A stretch of DNA of 6,356 nucleotides from CBDCWA01 sp046048295 (GTDB lineage Bacteria > Pseudomonadota > Alphaproteobacteria > Rhizobiales > Hyphomicrobiaceae), in NCBI GenBank assembly GCA_046048295.1, contig JBJOGJ010000227.1, forward strand, positions 1-6,356. Reading direction: 5' to 3'. This document shows, piece by piece, positions 6,147 through 6,356 of this stretch. Within the stretch, counting starts at the first letter, position 1. The number at the start of each line of letters is the position of its first letter. Under the pieces are notes generated by a model. That model searched no databases. It saw only the letters and a program-made list of their open reading frames with translations, and was not told where the DNA came from. A program made the translations under genes and the position numbers.

Positions 6147-6356
6147 TTAGTCTTTTATTAGTTCAATGGCCTTTTTCATTATGGGATCTGGAACTGCGAG
6201 CGCAGCGCGAACGGCTTCGGAGGTTTCCTCGCCCGTCATCGGATCTATGATGAGGTTCATCTTCTTGGCTTCAGCCAGCAGTGCATCGGATTTGGCCGCG
6301 TTCCAGAAGGCTTCGCGCAGGATCGCCAGACGTTCAGCAGGAACTCCGGGGCCCAC
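6147..6356 (-). CDS. Bug/TctC-family tripartite transporter substrate-binding protein, C-terminal part
   Basis: Only the last 69 codons are in the window; the gene continues past the right edge, so no start can be given. The family is a periplasmic solute-binding protein of the Bug (Bordetella uptake gene)/TctC type, which delivers carboxylates and similar small molecules to TctAB-type permeases. The visible part has the usual C-terminal layout. PGVPAERLAILREAFWNA begins it, matching the PG-P-ERLxALRxAF block. DALLAEAKKMNLIIDPMTGEE follows, with the typical DPMTGEE at residues 38-44 of the fragment. The final helix ends in KAIELIKD and TAA at 6147-6149. No permease gene is visible on this side, and the neighbouring relic at 5506-5940 is a fragment of a similar protein. 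The substrate cannot be judged from this end. Confidence 0.82.
   Translation of the reverse strand: MGPGVPAERLAILREAFWNAAKSDALLAEAKKMNLIIDPMTGEETSEAVRAALAVPDPIMKKAIELIKD

Noticed and set aside
5506..6356. The right-edge binding protein and the relic as one interrupted gene
   Set aside because: On the minus strand the C-terminal piece comes first and the N-terminal piece second, the reverse of a split gene.
1..6356. CRISPR array, tRNA, rRNA or transposase gene
   Set aside because: No regularly spaced direct repeats, cloverleaf or rRNA segments, or recognisable transposase motifs were seen on either strand.

Overview
The window looks like the chromosome of an alphaproteobacterium, most likely a Hyphomicrobiales relative of Mesorhizobium or Aminobacter. 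This placement is inference. It rests on high GC, strong G/C third-position codon bias, 116-bp intergenic palindromes that begin TGTCATCCCGG and end CCGGGATGACA, a CTCTCCCC/GGGGAGAG hairpin repeat, and Bug/TctC-type periplasmic binding proteins. No rRNA or marker gene is present to fix the taxon.

Region 1 (1-636) has no gene I can support. It holds two diverged copies of the 116-bp palindromic repeat with a short GC-rich hairpin repeat between them. The second palindrome lies just past the stop codon of the receptor gene.

Region 2 (637-4093) is a divergent metal-uptake module. On the minus strand is a TonB-dependent outer-membrane receptor of the ZnuD (zinc) type. On the plus strand is a TonB energy transducer. 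The 190-bp space between them carries a near-perfect Zur-type operator (2881-2897) in front of the receptor and a weaker second one (2977-2993) in front of tonB. The likely logic is that zinc starvation releases Zur, both genes are expressed, and the dedicated TonB powers zinc or zinc-chelate import through the receptor.

Region 3 (4247-5369) is a pair of short-chain CHR (chromate ion transporter family) genes that overlap by 8 bp. They would form a heteromeric inner-membrane transporter. They follow tonB on the same strand after a 153-bp gap that contains a compact perfect hairpin.

Region 4 (5370-6356) is lower in GC and lies on the minus strand. The right edge carries the C-terminal 69 residues of a Bug/TctC-family solute-binding protein. 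Downstream of it is a decayed N-terminal fragment of a related protein with three in-frame stop codons and no obvious frameshift. No permease genes are visible, so the substrate is unknown.

I found no clearly new system. The points most worth following are the two-operator zinc module with its unusual receptor and extended TonB, and the multi-stop but frame-preserved binding-protein relic.
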